Shown here: one piece after another, positions 14,661-24,200 of the stretch
How the letters are laid out: every line of letters starts with the position of its first letter
Position numbering within the stretch: position 1 is the first letter of the stretch
DNA from: a virus
Strand: one strand, 5' to 3'
DNA: 43,669 nucleotides
Virus record (IMG/VR): IMGVR_UViG_3300020810_000912
Span: 1-43,669 of that record
The notes under the pieces: model-generated
What the model saw: only the letters and a program-made list of their open reading frames with translations
The model's database searches: none
What the model was told of the DNA's origin: nothing
Made by a program: the position numbers and the translations under genes

Positions 14661-15455
14661 TTAGAATGGCATTTCAGGCTCAGCTTTCATCTTTTCCATA
14701 AGCTTACGGGCAATGATTTTGGTTTCCTTTGAGAACTCCCCTTTATCAATCATCCATTCAATGTAACGAGAATCGGCTTCATATACTTCACGGAAAGGTT
14801 TTCCACTCCACTTACCAAAGTTAAATACGATTTCTTTCTTTCCATTGATTTCAGCAAACTTAAACTTACCACTTAGGTCAACTTGAGTTTGGCGAGATTC
14901 ATTAACTACTTTATCAATTTCTTCAACTGTTTGTGGCATATCATAGAGTTCACGTTGAGCTTGGAAGATTTCCATTGTTGCACGAATATCATTCTCTGCG
15001 CGGTGTGCGCCTTCTAAAGTCTTACCTGTGTATTTCGTATATGCCGTGCTTAAGTCTCTTCTTTCATATTTTGAGTATATAAGGAAAGGATCAATAACAG
15101 CTCGGTTACGATGATTAAAAACAATACCAGCTCTCATAAGTTCTTCGGTAAGCATTGGGATATCAAAGTAAAGTGCATTATAACCACCAAGATCAGAATC
15201 TCCAATAAAGTCTACAACATCCTTTGCCATAGCCTCAAACCTATCTTGGTCTTCTAATAGATCTGGTGTAATTCCGTGTTTATCAATTGCTTCTTGTCTC
15301 CATTCAACATTAGTGCCGGGATTTACAAGTGAATAAAAACTATTAATTTCATTTCCATCAAGATCGGTCTTTATCATACAAATCTCAATAATACGATCTG
15401 TTGCTGTGTTTACTCCAGTGGTTTCCAGATCAAACCATACAATACTCTTAGCCAT
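14661..15455 (-). CDS. DEDDh 3'-5' exonuclease (DnaQ/ExoX-like) with C-terminal domain
   Basis: A 264-residue exonuclease. The DEDDh residues are Asp9/Glu11 (WFDLETTG), Asp98 (GGYNALYFDIPML) and His151/Asp156 (AHRAENDIRAT). The C-terminal third, VFNFGKWSGKPFREV followed by YIEWMIDKGEF, fits the small ExoX-like C-terminal domain. It removes nucleotides from 3' ends, much as T4 DexA does for host DNA breakdown or recombination. It is separated from the tape-measure gene by a short AT-rich region and probably begins the accessory transcription unit. Whether RNA or DNA is the main substrate is open. Confidence 0.88.
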   Translation of the reverse strand: MAKSIVWFDLETTGVNTATDRIIEICMIKTDLDGNEINSFYSLVNPGTNVEWRQEAIDKHGITPDLLEDQDRFEAMAKDVVDFIGDSDLGGYNALYFDIPMLTEELMRAGIVFNHRNRAVIDPFLIYSKYERRDLSTAYTKYTGKTLEGAHRAENDIRATMEIFQAQRELYDMPQTVEEIDKVVNESRQTQVDLSGKFKFAEINGKKEIVFNFGKWSGKPFREVYEADSRYIEWMIDKGEFSKETKIIARKLMEKMKAEPEMPF

Positions 15456-15470
15456 AATATACTATTTTCG

Positions 15471-15485
15471 TTAACTCTCTGTTAA
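15471..15485. repeat. Inverted repeat TTAAC-TCTCT-GTTAA in exonuclease leader
   Basis: A perfect 5-base inverted repeat with a 5-base spacer, 16 bases upstream of the exonuclease ATG. A TATATAAAATTA stretch lies just beyond it. It may be a repressor site; at this length chance is possible. Confidence 0.25.
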
Positions 15486-15520
15486 TTTTATATAGTAGAG
15501 TATTGACTTAGTTTTAAGAT

Positions 15521-18500
15521 TTAATCAGGAATTTCTATCTTAATAGATTGAATAGCTGCAGGTAGAGAACTCATTGTAGAATTAAGTCTGCTAAGTGTGC
15601 TATTAAGTTTTGAGAATGCAGCAGAATTTCCAGAATCTTTTGGAGGAGTTCCTTCGCCACCACCGCCAGGTACACCTTCGCCGCCACCGCCAGATTCTGC
15701 CAAGAGATCTCGTATGTCTTCAACCGCTCTATATAAATCGTTGTATGCACGACGATTTCTACTTAGTTCACCTGCACCCTTAAATAAGTTTCCTAAAGCT
15801 TCAGCTTTGTAAATATCTGTAGAATTAATAGCATTTACAAGTTCTTGCATATCATCAGCAGCCTTTGCCAATGAATTGTCTTTGGCTGCATCAGTCAAAT
15901 TAGTTATCCAAACTCTAAAATGACTCATTCTTGATCTTGTGTCTTCAGGGTTATAAAGATTTTGGAATGTATCTGCAATATTATTAAATATTGAAGATAT
16001 ACTTTTTGCAACTTTAGCTGGATTCTTTATACCTGCAAAAGCCTCAATACCTTTTGCAATGTTTATTAATTCTTCCCCAGCACCCTTAACGGCATCTATC
16101 CCTTCCGCTACTAAATTCTCATCCCATGTTATTAAACCAAAGAAACTACTATCAGTTTCTTTCATTCCACCAACAGCAGAAAATGCATCTCCTACAAAGG
16201 TTACTGAATTTACAATTGATGTTTTTAACTTATCCCAATCTACCTTTTGATCTATTAGTTTTTGGAATGTCTCTAATCCTGTTGCAATGTTCATAAGTTC
16301 TTCTCCTGCACCCTGAACTGCATCAACACCTTTTTCAACAAGGTTTTCATCCCAACTAAATATAAACCATCCGTCTTCTTCTTCCTTACCACCAATTACG
16401 GCAAAGGCATCACCAACAAAAGTTAATGAATTTGTAACGGCTTGTTCTAATGCGCCACCTTTACTAAAATCAACTTTTGCTTTAACTAATTCCTGGAACT
16501 TAGAAAGACCTTCTGCAATATTAGTTAATTCTTTACCTGCACCGCTTACTGCGTCAATACCTTTTTCTACCTTATTCTCATCCCATCTAAATGGACCCCA
16601 TGAATCTTCAGTTTCTTCTCCACCTATAGTAGCAAAAGCCTTACTAATAAAACCTAATGAATCTGTAACGGCTGTGTATAAGAACCCACCTTCCATGAAT
16701 GATTCAGAAGTTAGCCCGTAATTGTTCTTAAGATCTAAAAATCCTTTAAGACCTTCTGTTATGTCTTTTAGTGCTTTACCTGATCCTTTAACTGCATCAA
16801 TACCTTTTTCAACACTGTTCTCGTCCCAGCTAAATATTCCCCAAGAATCTGACGTTTCATTAGTACCGATTGCGGCAAAAGCAGAGTTTAGGAAACCTAG
16901 AGTTTCAGTTATAGCAGTGTTAAGATAACCGCCTTCTTTAAATGCATCACCGTCTAATTTGTATTTCTTTTTAAGATCTAAGAATGAAGCAAGCCCTTTT
17001 GTTATTTCCATTAGAGCCTTACCTGAATCCATTACTGAATCAATACCACGTTCAGTAGCATTAGGACTAAATGTATTTCCAAATACTGCACCAAACAATC
17101 CACCTGGGCTAGCAGGTTCTCCGCCAGCTTGGGCAAATGCTCCACTAACAGATCCTAATGCTATTGCTAATTCTTTTGAATCATCTTCTGTAAAACCGAC
17201 TGCTTTAAAATCAGTTAAGCCTTTTGATAATTCTTGTAATGCGGAACCAGCAGCAGCATACATTTTAGCTGCAGCTAATCCACCGCCACTCTGTACTACC
17301 CTAGTAAATAAACCTTTTAACATTCCAAAAGCCCCAGCTTCAGGATCAACACCAGAGAATGCCATTGCAACGGCACCTAATGTAGTAGCGAGATCTTTAG
17401 AGTCTTGTTCAGAATATTCTAAATCCTTCATTGCCTCAAGTCCTGGTGCTAATAATGTTAATGACCATCCAGCAGCAGCATAAAGAGCAGGTCCTAATAA
17501 TATAGCACCAGCGGATGCCGTAACAGCAAGACCTGCTAATGCCATTATACCACCTACCGCTAATAGGACACCACTTTGTATTCCAACATCTGCTAATGAC
17601 ATTCCTTTAGTTGCATCGGCAAAAGGAACATAACCCATGTTAAATACAAGCAATCCTAATCCGTTAAGAGCTAATGATAATGCACCTAATGCAATATTAG
17701 TTAATCCAAATTTTCCTACTATTGCAGTAGCAATTCCTATACCTGCTATAGCAGCAGCTTGTATTAAAACATCTTTAAAACCTACATTCTTAGGAAATGC
17801 GGCAGCAAAAATTCCATACCCTATACCAAAGACACCTACGGCTGCCCCCATAATAAGTAAGTTAAGAGAGCCTCTTCTTACCTTTTTACTCATTACTTTG
17901 GTACCTAGTAAAGCAACAGCCCCACCTATAAGTACTAATGATAAAACCATTCCTAGCAAAATTGCAGGCTGTTTAAGGATAAAGTATGTAGTAAGAGCAA
18001 ATGCAGCCATTCCAATACCAAAGGAAAGAATAGCATCACCCATTCTATCAACAGATCTAGCACCCTTTCTAATGTTCTGTGAAAACTTTTTATTACCAAG
18101 AAGAGAAAAGACACCGCCCATAATAAACAGAGTAGGTATAAGAATAGGTAAGCCTACAAGACCTATTAAGATAAGAGGTGTTGCTAAAGCCAAACCTCCA
18201 GCAAACTTTATAATAGCATCTCCCATAGAATCCAATGCATCAATCCCTTTCTGTACTTTCTTTGTATTGAAGGATTCAAATCTTTCAAATGAGTTAACTA
18301 CAAAATCCAGGAATTTATTAACAGCTCTTTTAGGAACAATACTCCACACTAACATCGCCTTACCTGTAAGTAAAGCGCCGTATCCTAAATCCTTTAATGC
18401 TGAAGCGGCTTTGCCATCAATCTTTCCACTACTCTTCTTATTAGTAGTCTTATCGCTACCTGTGCTTTTATTATTAGCGTTTTTTGCAAGTATTTCTAAG

Positions 18501-18820
18501 TTTTTAGAATCTCTATTACCTAAAATTCTATCTCTTATTGCTTGTCTTATACTATCACCTGCAAATGATCTAGCACCTTCTTCATGCATTATTGCCACAC
18601 CAAGATGTTGGCCTATTAGTGATCTAATATTTTGTAATACTGATAACTGTTGTTGTGAGACCGAAAGTATAGCAGCAGATGTGGCATCAGCACTACCCGT
18701 TGAACCCATACCCTTAACGATAAAATCTTCAATTCTTTTAACGCTTTCGCTGGTTTCTTTTGAATAAGCCTCTATCTTAGATAGAGGGCTCATCAAGTCT
18801 TTTAAGGTTACTGCTGCCAT
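15521..18820 (-). CDS. Tail tape measure protein (probable)
   Basis: A 1099-residue protein, the longest in the window. The N-terminal 130 residues are helical and polar. Residues about 200-480 hold many Gly/Ala-rich hydrophobic segments, as in tape measures. Residues about 587-927 are four to five degenerate repeats of 75-80 residues, each with a GKxLxxIxxGL-type helix and a W-DEN-VEKGI-type turn. The C-terminus has a Gly/Pro-rich linker. Its place directly after a chaperone-like pair and the tail tube fits a tape measure that sets tail length. It is larger than T4 gp29 (about 590 residues), so a longer tail is possible. A membrane-protein alternative is less likely in this context. Confidence 0.7.
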   Translation of the reverse strand: MAAVTLKDLMSPLSKIEAYSKETSESVKRIEDFIVKGMGSTGSADATSAAILSVSQQQLSVLQNIRSLIGQHLGVAIMHEEGARSFAGDSIRQAIRDRILGNRDSKNLEILAKNANNKSTGSDKTTNKKSSGKIDGKAASALKDLGYGALLTGKAMLVWSIVPKRAVNKFLDFVVNSFERFESFNTKKVQKGIDALDSMGDAIIKFAGGLALATPLILIGLVGLPILIPTLFIMGGVFSLLGNKKFSQNIRKGARSVDRMGDAILSFGIGMAAFALTTYFILKQPAILLGMVLSLVLIGGAVALLGTKVMSKKVRRGSLNLLIMGAAVGVFGIGYGIFAAAFPKNVGFKDVLIQAAAIAGIGIATAIVGKFGLTNIALGALSLALNGLGLLVFNMGYVPFADATKGMSLADVGIQSGVLLAVGGIMALAGLAVTASAGAILLGPALYAAAGWSLTLLAPGLEAMKDLEYSEQDSKDLATTLGAVAMAFSGVDPEAGAFGMLKGLFTRVVQSGGGLAAAKMYAAAGSALQELSKGLTDFKAVGFTEDDSKELAIALGSVSGAFAQAGGEPASPGGLFGAVFGNTFSPNATERGIDSVMDSGKALMEITKGLASFLDLKKKYKLDGDAFKEGGYLNTAITETLGFLNSAFAAIGTNETSDSWGIFSWDENSVEKGIDAVKGSGKALKDITEGLKGFLDLKNNYGLTSESFMEGGFLYTAVTDSLGFISKAFATIGGEETEDSWGPFRWDENKVEKGIDAVSGAGKELTNIAEGLSKFQELVKAKVDFSKGGALEQAVTNSLTFVGDAFAVIGGKEEEDGWFIFSWDENLVEKGVDAVQGAGEELMNIATGLETFQKLIDQKVDWDKLKTSIVNSVTFVGDAFSAVGGMKETDSSFFGLITWDENLVAEGIDAVKGAGEELINIAKGIEAFAGIKNPAKVAKSISSIFNNIADTFQNLYNPEDTRSRMSHFRVWITNLTDAAKDNSLAKAADDMQELVNAINSTDIYKAEALGNLFKGAGELSRNRRAYNDLYRAVEDIRDLLAESGGGGEGVPGGGGEGTPPKDSGNSAAFSKLNSTLSRLNSTMSSLPAAIQSIKIEIPD
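16040..17060 (-). repeat. Four to five degenerate 75-80-residue coding repeats
   Basis: Inside the tape-measure gene, each unit carries an opening helix (DAVKGSGKALKDITEGL and variants), a hydrophobic helix (SLGFISKAFATIGG and variants), then SW-x-DENxVEKGI. Boundaries are approximate; the copies are clearly diverged at DNA level. Confidence 0.65.
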
Positions 18821-18830
18821 ACTATATTTA

Positions 18831-19079
18831 TTAGAACTTAGGCATGCTTATTTTCGGCATTGATGGAGTTTTATATGATGACATATTTTTCATCTGTTTT
18901 TTCATACCTCCCATATCATATTTATCCCCATACGACGTCTGTTGCTTGCGCTCATCATCGTTACGCTCTTTCATTATGTCATTAAACATTTCAAGAGTGT
19001 ACTCATATTCATAGAAAGGAAGCAAATCCAGCTCAGATGGCTGGAGATGCAACTTTTCCAATAATAAGACTCTAACCTT
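18831..19079 (-). CDS. Tail assembly chaperone C-terminal extension (frameshifted ORF)
   Basis: 82 codons in the +1 frame relative to the upstream gp26-like gene, starting at AAG 19079-19077 and ending just before the tape measure. The peptide begins KVRVLLLEKLHLQPSELDLL and continues PFYEYEYTLEMF, then a Lys/Met-rich tail. It has no ATG until the Met of TLEMF, so the conserved-looking part must be read by a +1 slip at CTT TAA G, or from the TTG at 19061. Short frameshifted chaperones directly before the tape measure are common in long-tailed phages. An ATG at 19253 in this frame exists, but the peptide before 19080 looks non-coding. Confidence 0.6.
   Translation of the reverse strand, partial: KVRVLLLEKLHLQPSELDLLPFYEYEYTLEMFNDIMKERNDDERKQQTSYGDKYDMGGMKKQMKNMSSYKTPSMPKISMPKF
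19027..19045 (-). other. Small stem-loop 3' of the candidate frameshift site
   Basis: TCCAGC / GCTGGA, a 6-base-pair stem with a 7-base loop, about 32 bases downstream of the CTT TAA G site. It could be a stimulatory element or simply chance; the spacing is longer than usual for a frameshift stimulator. Confidence 0.25.
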
Positions 19080-19083
19080 AAAG
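19077..19083 (-). other. Candidate programmed +1 frameshift site CTTTAAG
   Basis: The gp26-like gene ends GAA CTT CTT TAA G. Slippage of tRNA-Leu from CTT to TTT at the stop codon gives AAG next, entering the chaperone-like frame. This is the same geometry as the bacterial prfB (RF2) site CTT TGA C, with TAA as the slow stop. No strong upstream Shine-Dalgarno stimulator is visible. Confidence 0.5.
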
Positions 19084-20082
19084 AAGTTCAGAAGTGATAT
19101 CTTGAATAATAAAGAGAGCCTTGACACCGCCGGGAAAGGAAAGCGGAACTGTGACCTCCGCACCACAAGATTCACATGGATAGATAAACTCAGGTTTAAC
19201 TCCAATTTTCGCTTTTTCCACAAGTCTGTAAATGATTGAAAATTTATTAGCATCCCAGCCTTGGAAATTTGTTATTGCAGAAAAGATTTCTTTATCATTG
19301 AAACCTCTCCACTCTCTTTGTATATAAGGTAGTATGGTAAGTGATGACCTATCCCAAGATTTACCTTCTTCTTCACGTTTTCTAATCCATGTTGTAATTG
19401 CTCGCATAACACCAATTGTAGGCGGTGCTAATGTAAGCTCTCCATGTTTTTTTGTTGGAATAGTAAAACACTTATTCTGATAATCGTAATACTTTTCTAG
19501 TAACTCGTCCCCTTCTTGGAATTGAAGATTAGTAGTTTTAAGCTCTACGGAATCCTGAGATTTACATGCTCCAGTTGGGCATGCCTTTTTACCTACTGGC
19601 ATCATAAGTTTATTTTCACCGCTCTTAAATGTTAATTCGCGGATTGCCAAAATTAAAAAGATTCTATCTTCTTCTAAAACATCTCTATATGAACCTCTTT
19701 GTGTACCATACATTATCTTAGTACAGTTAACAAGAATAGAATTTAACTTTTCATCTACATCTAAAATGTTATCTTCATCCAATGTAGAAAATTCTCTAAT
19801 TTCACCAACTCTTGCGGCTCTAATATGAATTTCAAAATCTTCTCTATAGAATTTACCTTTTGATGGGAAGTTACCTAAATCTAATTTTACATAACCTGCT
19901 AAAGCTTGAATTCTCTGTATTTCAGGATCGTCTGGTGATGTAATTCCACTACCCCTGGTGGTATCAACCTTACCCAGTTCAGTAATTACACCATCCTCAT
20001 TAGTCTTAACAGTGGCTTCAGTATCTTGTATACCTTCAGCTGCTTCAAACTCTTTTTTAATGTTGTCTTCGTGACTACTCAT
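19078..20082 (-). CDS. 26: gp26-family baseplate hub/tail assembly protein
   Basis: A 334-residue protein of the T4 gp26-like family. DLGNFPSKGKFYREDFEIHI (68-87) is the typical LPSKG-x-Y start of that family, followed by an acidic helical region. Two cysteine pairs (C168/C173, and C303-x-x-C306 in YPCESCGAEV) suggest zinc binding. The C-terminus FPGGVKALFIIQDITSELL runs into the CTT TAA frameshift candidate. It probably acts in tail or baseplate assembly with the overlapping chaperone-like frame and the tape measure next to it. The N-terminal 60 residues are acidic and likely disordered. Confidence 0.75.
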   Translation of the reverse strand: MSSHEDNIKKEFEAAEGIQDTEATVKTNEDGVITELGKVDTTRGSGITSPDDPEIQRIQALAGYVKLDLGNFPSKGKFYREDFEIHIRAARVGEIREFSTLDEDNILDVDEKLNSILVNCTKIMYGTQRGSYRDVLEEDRIFLILAIRELTFKSGENKLMMPVGKKACPTGACKSQDSVELKTTNLQFQEGDELLEKYYDYQNKCFTIPTKKHGELTLAPPTIGVMRAITTWIRKREEEGKSWDRSSLTILPYIQREWRGFNDKEIFSAITNFQGWDANKFSIIYRLVEKAKIGVKPEFIYPCESCGAEVTVPLSFPGGVKALFIIQDITSELL

Positions 20083-20089
20083 AATTTAT

Positions 20090-20557
20090 TTAATTTTTTG
20101 TTAATTGTTTTTCTGGTGATGTCTCCTCTACTATATGCTCAACAATAAGTTGTCTAACATACCTAGAAACTGGCATCGGTTTTGTTTTTGTTTCCATTGA
20201 TTTTTGAATGATGATAGTATTAAGGTTATCTTCATCTTCAGGAGTTAAAAGAACTTGTAATTTTTTTGTAAGTCTTTTCTTTTGTGGAATCATTTCCTGT
20301 ACGCTTTCGTTGTAACCATATTTAGGATTGTCAGCTTTGTATTTTTTAATCCAAAACTCTACCCTATCCATAATATGACCTAATGACTCGTCTGTTTCAA
20401 ATTCTTCAAGAATGGTTTTAGTAAAAGACTTTGTACCAAAATCCTTCACCGCCCTCTTAATGTATTTTCCAGACCCTAAGTTATTAGGATTGTCATTAAC
20501 TGAATAACCTACATAAACTTTCCCATCTGTTTGATTTTTTACTTTAAATATCTTCAT
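20090..20557 (-). CDS. GIY-YIG endonuclease with ribbon-helix-helix-like C-terminus
   Basis: A 155-residue protein. The N-terminus IFKVKNQTDGKVYVGYS is a GIY-YIG start, followed by LGSGKYIKRAVKDFGTKSF as in phage Seg-type homing enzymes, and RVEFWIKKY with the likely catalytic Glu67. Residues about 100-142 (LQVLLTPEDEDNLN, then MPVSRYVRQLIVEHI) look like a ribbon-helix-helix DNA-binding unit. It is probably a free-standing homing endonuclease lodged between the tail tube and gp26-like genes. It has its own AT-rich upstream motif. Cleavage site and activity are not visible from sequence. Confidence 0.75.
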   Translation of the reverse strand: MKIFKVKNQTDGKVYVGYSVNDNPNNLGSGKYIKRAVKDFGTKSFTKTILEEFETDESLGHIMDRVEFWIKKYKADNPKYGYNESVQEMIPQKKRLTKKLQVLLTPEDEDNLNTIIIQKSMETKTKPMPVSRYVRQLIVEHIVEETSPEKQLTKN

Positions 20558-20579
20558 GATTTTAGATTATGTATTCTAT

Positions 20580-20590
20580 ATTATATATTA
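20580..20590 (-). promoter_or_regulatory. Late-type motif variant TAATATATAAT
   Basis: Minus-strand TAATATATAAT, 23 bases upstream of the GIY-YIG start and just after the tail-tube terminator. A variant of the late motif family. Confidence 0.4.
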
Positions 20591-20603
20591 GAGTAATGAC
20601 AAA

Positions 20604-20627
20604 AAAACTGGCCCTAAGGCCAGTTTT
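20604..20627 (-). terminator. Intrinsic terminator after tail tube gene
   Basis: A perfect 10-base-pair stem AAAACTGGCC/GGCCAGTTTT with a 4-base loop. On the minus strand it runs into seven T residues. It ends transcription of gp19 and isolates the endonuclease gene. Confidence 0.85.
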
Positions 20628-20645
20628 ATATAAGTTTAATTTGAA

Positions 20646-21206
20646 TTAGGTTCCAGCACCAACGTTCTCCTCAACCCAATGATCACAACGATAAGTCATT
20701 GTTAAATCAACAGCATCTGGAGTTTCATAACTCAATTCATCTACAAAATCAGGTTGTCCTGTTGGGAATACATCTTTACAAGTAATCTTTCTAAAAATAT
20801 CACCTGCTCTGTTGTACTGTACAATAATCATACTTCCAACATAGTCCTTCTTCAATCCCATTTCGCCAGTCAATGGATCGTAAACTAATTTATACCAGTT
20901 ACGGAAGGTATTGTAAATGTAGTTTTCGTTTGCTTCGTTTAAGTTCAAACTGAAGTTAACAGTGAGATCCATGAATGTCTGTCCTGGCATACTTGCAAAC
21001 GAACGATCAGCAAATTTATATTTCTGACCTATTGCATCTACAGAAGGGTTAAGGTTATTTAATCCTCCGATTGTTTTAACCTGTTCCAAGATTAATCCAG
21101 TATCATCACCTAGTGGCGTAAACACAGTCACCTCAAATAAATTAGGTTGGATAGGTTCATATCTCTGACTGCTAGCCCTTGATTGTGTATAATGTGGTAA
21201 TGGCAT
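20646..21206 (-). CDS. 19: Tail tube protein gp19
   Basis: A 186-residue protein, close to the length of T4 gp19 (163). LFEVTVFTPLGD (23-34), the SFASMPGQTFMDLTVNFSLN strands and the C-terminal LSYETPDAVDLTMTYRCDHW follow the gp19 tube fold and its inner beta-barrel. It polymerises inside the sheath to form the DNA channel. It is flanked by its own GAATATATAAA promoter motif and a strong terminator, so it is likely highly expressed late. Confidence 0.9.
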   Translation of the reverse strand: MPLPHYTQSRASSQRYEPIQPNLFEVTVFTPLGDDTGLILEQVKTIGGLNNLNPSVDAIGQKYKFADRSFASMPGQTFMDLTVNFSLNLNEANENYIYNTFRNWYKLVYDPLTGEMGLKKDYVGSMIIVQYNRAGDIFRKITCKDVFPTGQPDFVDELSYETPDAVDLTMTYRCDHWVEENVGAGT

Positions 21207-21221
21207 AACTTATCTTATTTT

Positions 21222-21232
21222 TTTATATATTC
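21222..21232 (-). promoter_or_regulatory. Late-type promoter motif GAATATATAAA
   Basis: Minus-strand GAATATATAAA upstream of the tail-tube gene, followed by an A-rich leader without a Shine-Dalgarno sequence. Confidence 0.55.
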
Positions 21233-21244
21233 ATCTTTCTTTTC

Positions 21245-24200
21245 TTATTGGAAGTTACCTGAGCTTATTGCACCTGTCTTAAGAATTGTAGTTCTTTGGA
21301 CGAGTATTTCCATTCCTCTTACCGGCTCAATATAAGTATCTAAGATACCAACATTTTGATCAATAACTTCTGGTGTATTATTGGTTTCATCCATAATATT
21401 TCTGAAGTCATAAACACCGTCATCATTCTGAACAGTTGATAAGAAGTTATCAGCAAGTGTTTTAATTTCCAATCTTGTTTGAGCTGTATTAAATTCAAAC
21501 AAGTAGTTTTTAAGAATTGCATCAATACCATCTTGGATGTAAATTACAACCTCTCTAACGTTAATTGAACTTAATGCAGATTTTGTAGTCTGCTGTGCAG
21601 TTTTGTTAGCAAAGATTGTTGGACCAGTTCCACTTTGGAATACAATCGGATTCAATCCAAATGGCTCCAAGTATTCTCTGTCCTCTTTTCCAAGATTTAA
21701 TTCTAAGCCGACAACACCAGTTCCACCAACAACACCTCTACGAACACCTGCAACTAATGACCATGGTAAAGCATTTTCATATTTTGCAATAAAGTTATTA
21801 GAAATATATGCAGCGGGTGGTACATTGATATTCTTCCCAAGATCTCTTACGGTAATGTAAGGATAATAGAATGCTCCCCAACTCGCACCTTGTGTTTGAG
21901 ATGGTAATGAATATCTTACAGTTGGATTTTTACTAAGATCTCCACCAGTAGAAATAAATCTAGATGAAAGAGTTCCAGTAGCATCCAAGAATGTAGGATC
22001 AGTATTAGCCTTAAAGTCCTTAGCAGAAGGTGCATTCAGAATAGCAAATGCATTCTTTCTAGTAGAACAGAGGTTTGTATAGATTGCTTTAGATCCACTT
22101 TCAATACCGTTTCCAAAAGTATCAACGACATAACGGAAGTTAATAACATCTCTATCAGTTAATGCTTTAAATAGATTAGTTCCGTTAAGAGTACCATTTA
22201 ATATAGCATTTTGTCTTTGGTTTGATCCATCAGGAACATGTTTAGTGTTATCTAATTTAAATCCATCTAAAGTGAATACATTTAAGTAATCAACCCATGC
22301 ATCAATTGGATAGTACAATTCTACCTTTTTAACTCCACCTGCAGTAGAAGTTGAAATTTCACTTTGGCAAGTTACTAATAATGCAGTTTTTCCTGCAGGA
22401 ATTGTGCTGTATTCAGAATTAGTTAATCCTCCTTGTACAACATTAATTCTTGTTAACCTTGAGTGAGGAACATTAACAGAACCTTCAAAGTGTACTAAGT
22501 AATTTCCTACAACTACATCAGCAGCATCAGGATTAGCAGCATCAATTAATATTTGATTAGGTCTAAGAGCAGTTTCGGTTAACGAATCAGCCAAGATATC
22601 AATTGAAAGGTTATTTGCACCTTTCAGCGTTTGAATTCCAAAAACATTTGCACCGTATGCAACAGCATCAGAATTTAAGAAAACACCTGCACCATCTAAA
22701 GTAAATTCAGCATGAGGCGTTAAGTTATTAAATGCATCTTCCTGGTAAGCAAGAACCTGAACAGAAGGTAAGCTATATGCCGGGTCAGATATTGCAACAG
22801 TATCAACAGCAGTTGTTGGAGTTCCTACGTGAATAAACCCATAATCAATAGCATTAAATACTAAGTATGAAGTATATTGAGTTCCACCATCTAAGTATAC
22901 TGCTTCATCACCATCAGTAAGTGTACCGTTAGCAAATTGGCTATATAACATAGATCCATAAGAACCGATGATACCTGCAGTTGGATTAGCTAGTGGAAGT
23001 TCATCAGCAACGAATCCAAAGTCACTTTCATTAATATAGGTATATGTTGCACCAGAAGTAGGGAAGTCAGTATCAGTAACTCCACCAACAGATGATAACA
23101 ATAATGTAACTGTATTTCCAACAACTTGGTGAGATATAACAGGAACATATTTTGAAATAACAGAATCAAAGATATAGGTACCTACAACAGTTGAGCTGTT
23201 TGCAGTCATATTAGCAAATGAATCAAAAAATGAATCACCTGCAGTTCCTTGTACTTGGATTTGAATATCTCCACTAGTAACAGTTGTTGCAGAAATTAGA
23301 GTCCCAGTAGATTGTGTAATAACATTAGGTACAGTTGCAGCCCTGTTATAACTTAAATCAGAAACAATAGCTCCACTGTATGATAAGAAATTAACATCAT
23401 CCTGGATTGAAGTAGCTTGAGTATATTCAAGGTTATGTCCAATCAGATCAATACCACCAGCAACACCGTCAATTAAAAAGTCTCCACTAAAGAGGTCCTC
23501 ATTAACAGTTATAAATAATCCGGTAGATGCAGTGTTTGCATTAACAACTTTTTCTACGAAAAGGTTATTTCCAAGTAAATCCACAAAATCAGGAATTAAT
23601 GATGCAGTATAGGTTGCAATAACATTAACTTCACTTTCATTAAAGAATTCAGCAATCTTAGTATCAGTTGCATCAGAATCAAATAATCTTCTTTTCAATC
23701 CTTGTGTTTTATCAAAGTAAGTTTGGAAGATTGGATCAGAATCAAATCTTTCATAAGGTGTTGCAGAACTAAAGTCTCCACCGAAGTTTCCTGCAATTAC
23801 AAAGATATCAACTAAGAAGTCTGATACCAAACTATCTTTATCTAAGAATCCTGGAACATTTGCAGCTCCGTACCATTCTTCAACAGTTACATTAAAACCT
23901 GCAGAGTTTGCAGCAGATGCTTTTCTTACAATAACAGAAATTGGATTCTGTCCTAAGTTTACCATATCTAAAAGATCATTGGTAGTAGTAGAACTTAATA
24001 CCTGTCTGTTTGCTCCAACGTTATCTAGGAATGCGTCAGAATCTGGATAGAAGAATTTATCTCTGTTATAGAATTTTTGATATTCTCCCATTGCACCTGA
24101 ATTGTTTTGTACTTCCGGTGTAGATGAAGTACCAAACTTAATGTACTCAACTTTATCGTTTGAGTCTAAATTAAGAAGATTAAGAGCCAAGATAGGTCCT

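Noticed and set aside
14661-15455. VNES in the exonuclease and VNEA at the end of gp44 as head cleavage sites
   Set aside because: Neither protein is a head component; these are taken as chance matches to a four-residue pattern.
17637-18767. Long plus-strand open frame (376 codons) opposite the tape measure
   Set aside because: It is antisense to a clearly coding, hydrophobic, biased gene; its composition (Pro/Ile/Asn-rich, no domain) is that of a shadow frame.
19080-19253. ATG at 19253 as the real start of the chaperone-like frame
   Set aside because: It would require a 176-base overlap with the gp26-like gene, and the peptide before 19080 is irregular and basic-hydrophobic; only the part after the CTT TAA site looks coding.
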